From contig NZ_AUIK01000026.1 in assembly GCF_000423665.1 (NCBI RefSeq), forward strand, positions 1 through 64,000: DNA of 64,000 bases. The letters are read 5' to 3'. The notes beneath the pieces are model-generated. The model was given only the letters and a program-made list of their open reading frames with translations. It did not search any database and was not told the DNA's origin. A program made the position numbers and the translations under genes. Source of the stretch: Solirubrobacter soli DSM 22325 (GTDB lineage Bacteria > Actinomycetota > Thermoleophilia > Solirubrobacterales > Solirubrobacteraceae). Positions 58,974 through 64,000 of this stretch are shown here, piece by piece; positions within the stretch are counted from its first letter, which is position 1, and every line of letters starts with the position of its first letter.

Positions 58974-61900
58974 CTAGGCGACCAACGTCCGGAGTTGCCG
59001 GACGGCCAGCGTGAGCCCCGCGAGGTCCGGCTCGCCCTCGCGCGACAACGACCGCAGGAACGCCTCGAGGCGCCGACGGGCGTCGCCGCGATCGGCCAGG
59101 TAGGCCTGCACGCGCTCGGACGCCGAACCCGGCTGGGTCTCGGCGAGCACGCCGCCCGCGAGCTCGCGGCGCACCTGGGCGGCGTCCTCGCGCACGGCCT
59201 GCAGCGCCCACCGCTGCATCCTCGACGTCGCCGGGACTCGCTCGAGCTCGGTCTCCATCCAGTCGAGGCGCAGCTCGGCACCGACTTCGAAGAAGACCTC
59301 GGCGACCTCCTCGATCGCGCAGCCGGTCGAGCCCGCGACCCAGACCATGTCCGGCGCGTAGCGCTGCTCGGGCCGCACCGCGTGGGCCCGCGCCAGCGGC
59401 TCGGGGACGCCCAGGCCGATCATCCGCTCGGCGGTCTGCTCGCGCCGGCGCCGCCGCTCGTCGGAGCCGAGCTCGCCCAGCACGGCGGCCAGCCGCTCGA
59501 AGCCGTCGCGGCCGGCGACGATCGTCTCCTCGATGTCACCCTCCGGCTCCCAGGCGAGGTACCAGCGGGTGACCTCTTCGACGAGCCGGTCGACCCCGCC
59601 CATCAGCTCGAGCTGCGGTGCCTTGTCGACCCCTTCGAGCCGCTCGACGACCTCCCAGCGCGCGTCGGCGCCGGTCACCGCCCGGGCGATCCGGAAGGCG
59701 CGCACGACGTCCGCCGCCTCGGCGCCGCGTTCGGCCAGCAGCTGCGACACGAACGTCGGCCCGAGCGCGTTGACGACCTGGTTGGAGTTGACCATGCAGA
59801 TCAGCTGGCGCTTGAGCGGGTGGTCGGCGAGCAGGTGCCCGAAGCGGGTGACGACCGCGGCCGGGAAGTACTCGCGCAGGTCGCGCTCCAGCCACGGCTC
59901 CTCGACGAAGCGCGACTGCTCGAGCGCCCGCGCCAGCAGCCGCTTCGAGTAGGCGACGAGGATCGCCAGCTCGGGCCGCTCCATCCCGCGCCCTGACCGC
60001 CGCCGCTCGCCGATCTCCTCGCCCGTGGGCAGGTCCTCGCTCGCCCGGTCGAAGATCCGGGACTCCTCGAGCAGCGTCATCAGATCCTCGTAGGCGTACA
60101 GCCGCGAGGCCGAGCGATCGACCTCCTGGGCGATGATCTGCGCCTGCAGGAAGCTGTCGTACAACACGTGCCGCGTGACGTCCTCGGTGACGTCGAAGAG
60201 CAGCTCGTCGCGTTCGGCCCGGGTCAACTCGCCCCGCCGCTCCGCCAAGCCGAGCAGGATCTTCAGGTTGACCTCGTGGTCGGAGCAGTCCACGCCCGCC
60301 GAGTTGTCGATGAAGTCGGCGTTGATGCGCCCGCCGCCGGCGGCGTACTCGACCCGCGCGCGGCGGGTGAAGCCGAGATTGCCGCCCTCGCCCACGACCT
60401 TCGCCCGCAGCTCGTTCGCGTTGACGCGGATCGCGTCCGACGATCGGTCCGCGGCGTCGGCGTCGCTCTCCACCGAAGCCTTCACGACGGTGCCGATGCC
60501 ACCGTTCCAGAACAGGTCGACCGGCGCCCGCAGCACCGCGCGGATCAGGTCGTTGGGCGCCAGCGAGGACGCGTCGATGCCCAGCGCCTCACGCGCCTGC
60601 GGCGAGAGCGGGATCGACTTCGCGCTGCGCGGGAACACGCCGCCGCCTTCGGAGATCAGCTCGCGCGAGTAGTCGTCCCAGGAGGAGCGCGGCGTCTCGA
60701 AGAGCCGCGTGCGCTCGGCGAAGCCGGTCGCCGCGTCCGGCACCGGGTCGATGAAGATGTGGCGGTGGTCGTAGGCGGCCACGAGCCGGATGTGCTCGCT
60801 CAACAACATGCCGTTGCCGAACACGTCGCCGCTCATGTCGCCGATGCCGACGACGGTGAACTCATCCGCCTGCGTGTCGACGCCGAGCTCCTTGAAATGC
60901 CGCTTCACCGACTCCCACGCGCCCTTCGCGGTGATGCCGAGCGCCTTGTGGTCATAGCCCGCCGAGCCGCCGGACGCGAACGCGTCGTCGAGCCAGAACC
61001 CGTACTCCTGCGAGACGCGGTTGGCGGTATCGCTGAACGTCGCCGTGCCCTTGTCGGCGGCGACGACGAGGTAGGTGTCGTCCCCGTCGCGCACGCGCAC
61101 CCGCTCCGGATGGACGACCTCGCCGTCGACGAGGTTGTCGGTGACGCTCAGAAGTGACCGGATGAAGGTGACATAGTGGTCCTCGACCGCCCCGTCGCCC
61201 TTGATATAGAACCCGCCCTTCGCCCCCGCGGGCACGATCACGGCGTTCTTGGTCAGCTGCGCGCGCATGAGGCCGTAGACCTCGGTGCGGTAGTCCTGCC
61301 GATCCGACCACCGCAGACCGCCGCGGGCGATCGCGCCGCCGCGCAGGTGGATGCCCTCGACCGCGGGCGAGTAGACGTAGATCTCGAACGCCGGCGCCGG
61401 TTGTGGCATCGCCGGCACGTCCTTGGAGCGCAGCTTGAACGCCAGCGCGGCCCGGTCGGGGTTGTACGCGTTGGTGCGCAGCGTCGCCTCGATCACCGTC
61501 AGCTGGTTGCGCAGGATCCGGTCGTGGTCGAGCGAGGCCACGTCCTCCAGATCGGCGAGGATCTCGTCGCGCAGCGCGGTCTCGGCCGCCTCGTCGGTCT
61601 CGATGTCCGGGTCGAAGCGCAACTCGAAGAACCTCACGAGCTTGGCGGTGACCTTGGAGTTCGCGACCAGCACGTCGTTCTGGTAGCTCTCGGTGAACCG
61701 CGAGCCGACCCGCGCGCGGTACTTGCGGTAGGCGCGCAGGATCGCGACCTGGCGACGGTCCAGGCCCGCCGTGATCACGAGCCGGTTGAGGTTGTCGGTC
61801 TCGGCGTCGCCGCGATGCACGGCGGCGAGCAGCTCCGCCACGCGCGAGCCGAGCGCGTCGATGTCCAGCGGCCCGCCGTCCGGCCCCAGCACGCGGAACT

Positions 61901-63689
61901 CCTGCACCCACGTCTCGGCGTCGCCGATCAACCGCGTCGAGATCTCCTCGATGACCCGCAGCCCGAGGTCCTCGAGCATCGGCAGCGCGTCGCCGAGCTC
62001 GACCTTCGGCCCGCGCACGTAGAGCGCGACGCGGGTGTGCTCCTTGAGCGGCTGCAGCGAGACGAGGAACGGCCCGTCCTCGGCGAGCTGCTCGAGCAGC
62101 GCGATGTCCAGCGCCGCCGTCTGCGGCGCCGTGTAGCCCTTGTAGTGCTCGGGCAGCACCCCCGCCCAGATCGAGTGCAGCAGCCGCGCGTGCGGGCCGC
62201 CGAAGCGCTCGACCATCGTGTCGCGCAGCGCGTCGTCCCACGTGCGGGCGAGCTGGACGACCTCGCGCTCGAGCTCGGCGTTCTCGATCTCCGGCAGCCC
62301 GGCGGGCGCGTGGACGAGGAAGTGCACGCGCACGCGCGTCCCCTCGCCCAGCACGTGCTGGGCCTCGACGTCGTCGGCGTGGAAGCGGCGCATGAACAGC
62401 TTGCGCACGCGGTCGATCAGCGCGGTCCGGTAGCGGTCGCGCGGGAGCGAGATGATGAACGAGGCGCTGCGGCGGTCCTGGGCCGGGCGGCCGAGCAGCC
62501 GTACTCGGTCCGTGCCTTCCAGTCGCAGCAGCGCGACGACGGCGCGGCGGAGGTCGTCGACCGGTGCGGCGAACAGCTCGTCCTTCGGGAACGTGTCGAA
62601 CAGCGCGACCGCACCCTTGTAGTCGTGCGAGCCCTCGATCAGGTCCTCGGCCTCGAGCACGCGACGCAGCTTGCGATGGAGCACAGGCGTCTCGGACGCC
62701 GGCTCGGTGTAGGCCTTGGAGGTGAACAGGCCGAGCAGGCGCGCCTCGCCCGCGATCTCACCGTCGGGCGTGACACGGCGCACGCCGACGTAGTCCATCC
62801 GCTCGTGGCGGTGGACCGGGGAGCGCGCGTTGGCCTTGTCGACGATCAGCAGGTCGCCGGTGGTGGCGAGCATCCGCTGGCGCTCGCTGAGTTTCGACAG
62901 CGGGACCGGCTGCGCGTACGCCGAGCGCTCCTCGTCCGCCAGGATGCCGAGGCCGGAGCCGGGGATGCAGCGGTAGGCGTCGTCGCGGATCTCGTACTCG
63001 CGCGCGCCGAGCAGGACGAAGTTCCCGCGCAGCAGCCAGGCGAGGAAGTCGACCGCCTCGCGCACCTCGTCGCTGTCGTAGCGCGTGCTCGCCTTGCGGG
63101 CGAGGCCGATCATCGACTCCACCCGCTGCGTCATCGCGCCGAAGTCGGTGACCGTGGCGCGGACGGCGAGCAGCACCGCCTTGATGTCGTTCTCGACCTC
63201 CTGCAGCTCACGGTCGGTGAGCTTGCGGGCGAGGTCGAAGTGCATGACCGACTCGCGATGGATCGCGTTGCGGGCGTGCGAGACGCTCGCGATGTGCCCG
63301 TCCTCGCGCGTGATGCCGATGATCGGGTGCACGAGCCGCGCGACGTGCTCGCCGCGGCGCTCGAGCGCCGCGGACACGCTGTCCACGAGGAACGGCCAGT
63401 CGTCGGTGTTGGTCTCGACGACCGAGCCCAGGGGCTCATAGCCCTCGTCGCCGAGGGTCGGATTGAAGGCGCGCACGCCGATCGGCGCGCGGCCACGCTC
63501 GTTCGCGAAGCCATACGCCCCGAGCACCTCTGCGGCGAGGTGCTCGGGCGAGATGCCGTCGGTGGACAACCGGCGGACGTATGCGGCCGCGAACGCGCGT
63601 GCGGTGTCACCCCCGTGGTCACCCACGAGGGTCAGCAGGCGGTCCCGGTACTCGGTTGAGCCTGCCTCGGTCTCCTCCGCGAGGCTCAC
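58974..63689 (-). CDS. gdh: NAD-specific glutamate dehydrogenase, large (GDH-180) class
   Basis: This protein has 1571 residues, close to the usual length of about 1600. The N-terminal ACT-like regulatory segments (residues 1-600) are followed by the catalytic core. The glutamate site GGLRWSDRQDYRTEVYGLMR lies near 786-805, KNAVIVPAGAKGGF carries the active-site Lys, and the NAD region has FTVVGIGDMSGDVFGNGMLL near 940-960. Long C-terminal helical extensions complete the class. It deaminates glutamate to 2-oxoglutarate with NAD, mainly for catabolism. The next gene on its 5' side is pckG, on the same strand and 10 bp away, so both may be transcribed together for gluconeogenesis from amino acids. 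Confidence 0.95.
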   Translation of the reverse strand: MSLAEETEAGSTEYRDRLLTLVGDHGGDTARAFAAAYVRRLSTDGISPEHLAAEVLGAYGFANERGRAPIGVRAFNPTLGDEGYEPLGSVVETNTDDWPFLVDSVSAALERRGEHVARLVHPIIGITREDGHIASVSHARNAIHRESVMHFDLARKLTDRELQEVENDIKAVLLAVRATVTDFGAMTQRVESMIGLARKASTRYDSDEVREAVDFLAWLLRGNFVLLGAREYEIRDDAYRCIPGSGLGILADEERSAYAQPVPLSKLSERQRMLATTGDLLIVDKANARSPVHRHERMDYVGVRRVTPDGEIAGEARLLGLFTSKAYTEPASETPVLHRKLRRVLEAEDLIEGSHDYKGAVALFDTFPKDELFAAPVDDLRRAVVALLRLEGTDRVRLLGRPAQDRRSASFIISLPRDRYRTALIDRVRKLFMRRFHADDVEAQHVLGEGTRVRVHFLVHAPAGLPEIENAELEREVVQLARTWDDALRDTMVERFGGPHARLLHSIWAGVLPEHYKGYTAPQTAALDIALLEQLAEDGPFLVSLQPLKEHTRVALYVRGPKVELGDALPMLEDLGLRVIEEISTRLIGDAETWVQEFRVLGPDGGPLDIDALGSRVAELLAAVHRGDAETDNLNRLVITAGLDRRQVAILRAYRKYRARVGSRFTESYQNDVLVANSKVTAKLVRFFELRFDPDIETDEAAETALRDEILADLEDVASLDHDRILRNQLTVIEATLRTNAYNPDRAALAFKLRSKDVPAMPQPAPAFEIYVYSPAVEGIHLRGGAIARGGLRWSDRQDYRTEVYGLMRAQLTKNAVIVPAGAKGGFYIKGDGAVEDHYVTFIRSLLSVTDNLVDGEVVHPERVRVRDGDDTYLVVAADKGTATFSDTANRVSQEYGFWLDDAFASGGSAGYDHKALGITAKGAWESVKRHFKELGVDTQADEFTVVGIGDMSGDVFGNGMLLSEHIRLVAAYDHRHIFIDPVPDAATGFAERTRLFETPRSSWDDYSRELISEGGGVFPRSAKSIPLSPQAREALGIDASSLAPNDLIRAVLRAPVDLFWNGGIGTVVKASVESDADAADRSSDAIRVNANELRAKVVGEGGNLGFTRRARVEYAAGGGRINADFIDNSAGVDCSDHEVNLKILLGLAERRGELTRAERDELLFDVTEDVTRHVLYDSFLQAQIIAQEVDRSASRLYAYEDLMTLLEESRIFDRASEDLPTGEEIGERRRSGRGMERPELAILVAYSKRLLARALEQSRFVEEPWLERDLREYFPAAVVTRFGHLLADHPLKRQLICMVNSNQVVNALGPTFVSQLLAERGAEAADVVRAFRIARAVTGADARWEVVERLEGVDKAPQLELMGGVDRLVEEVTRWYLAWEPEGDIEETIVAGRDGFERLAAVLGELGSDERRRRREQTAERMIGLGVPEPLARAHAVRPEQRYAPDMVWVAGSTGCAIEEVAEVFFEVGAELRLDWMETELERVPATSRMQRWALQAVREDAAQVRRELAGGVLAETQPGSASERVQAYLADRGDARRRLEAFLRSLSREGEPDLAGLTLAVRQLRTLVA

Positions 63690-63699
63690 TCGAGTGAAC

Positions 63700-64000
63700 T
63701 TAGCTCAGGCGGGTCTTCAGCGCTTCGAACTGCTGACGGATAGGCGTGGGCAGGGCGGCGCCGAAGCCGTCGAGATGGGCCGCGGTCTGCTCGAGCTCCG
63801 CGCGCGCCTCGTCGAGGTCGACGCTCAGCGCCTCGGCCACGCGGGCGTGGTCGAGCCCGTTGAGCTCGAGGTGCTCCGGGCTCGGCACGAAGCCGATCGG
63901 CGTCTCGTTCGCCTGCGCCTCGCCGTCGCAGCGGCGGAACACCCACGCGAGCACGCGCGAGTTCTCGCCGAAGCCCGGCCACAGGAACTTGCCGTCGGCG
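63700..64000 (-). CDS. pckG: Phosphoenolpyruvate carboxykinase (GTP), C-terminal part
   Basis: This partial gene runs off the right edge; 99 residues are visible. KFLWPGFGENSRVLAWVFRR at the edge and ETPIGFVPSPEHLELNGL match the C-terminus of GTP-dependent PEPCK. The enzyme turns oxaloacetate into PEP. The stop is 10 bp before the gdh start, so the two genes probably form an operon. Confidence 0.9.
   Translation of the reverse strand, partial: ADGKFLWPGFGENSRVLAWVFRRCDGEAQANETPIGFVPSPEHLELNGLDHARVAEALSVDLDEARAELEQTAAHLDGFGAALPTPIRQQFEALKTRLS

Overview
The window is a gene-dense, very GC-rich stretch of an actinobacterial chromosome. I infer the Thermoleophilia (Solirubrobacter or Conexibacter type). 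The reasons are the codon use (almost every third position is G or C), the giant secreted proteins with repeated Ig-like modules of the form GPSG-TTTDATPTFTF, a 180-kDa-class NAD glutamate dehydrogenase, a GTP-type PEP carboxykinase, an MftF mycofactocin glycosyltransferase, and frequent GTG and TTG starts. No tRNA, rRNA, CRISPR array, prophage or full-length insertion sequence was seen. The assignment to an order is inference; a 16S or marker-gene search would settle it.

Layout. Positions 1-5.5 kb hold a partial gene, an XRE-cupin regulator coupled to an aminotransferase, a lipoprotein, a protein with two CxxC pairs, and a coupled pair made of an OmpA-like/zincin protein and a lipoprotein. 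Positions 5.4-21 kb are one minus-strand operon of four overlapping genes for very large exported proteins: a 2190-residue propeller/PKD/Ig protein, two paralogous proteins of 1040 and 1097 residues, and an LCAT-like acyltransferase or lipase. Positions 21-28.6 kb carry an EamA transporter, a DUF2855 protein, an APH-aminotransferase fusion coupled to a LysR regulator, and a flavin monooxygenase coupled to an SDR.

Positions 28.7-34 kb look like a phosphate-responsive surface locus. A three-unit PHO-box-like repeat precedes a HupE-type membrane protein. It is followed by a secreted purple-acid-phosphatase-like enzyme with a WxL-like tail and its DUF916-like membrane partner, then a NYN-domain nuclease. 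Positions 34-48.4 kb hold an M28 peptidase, a GGDEF-EAL protein, a methyltransferase and TfoX pair, an inositol-phosphatase-like enzyme, two ECF sigma factors, an ABC-2 exporter, a stand-alone Clp N-domain protein, a Leu/Val-type dehydrogenase and a large LuxR-type ATPase regulator. Positions 48.4-58.4 kb carry a fusion of a nucleotide pyrophosphatase with a 5'-nucleotidase, a saccharopine-dehydrogenase-like reductase, mftF, a hydrolase, a 1-Cys peroxiredoxin and a YkgJ-type protein. The end of the window is central carbon and nitrogen metabolism: NAD-GDH next to pckG.

The most unusual signals lie outside ordinary coding. Two copies of a dispersed element of about 150 bp with terminal inverted repeats each sit just after a stop codon, 30 kb apart and in the same orientation relative to the upstream gene. 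A tandem pair of hairpin-bounded units fills the longest gap, downstream of gdh. There are also four local tandem arrays: 18-bp intergenic, 30-bp and 21-bp inside mftF, and a 71-bp array that repeats the start region of the reductase gene beside mftF.
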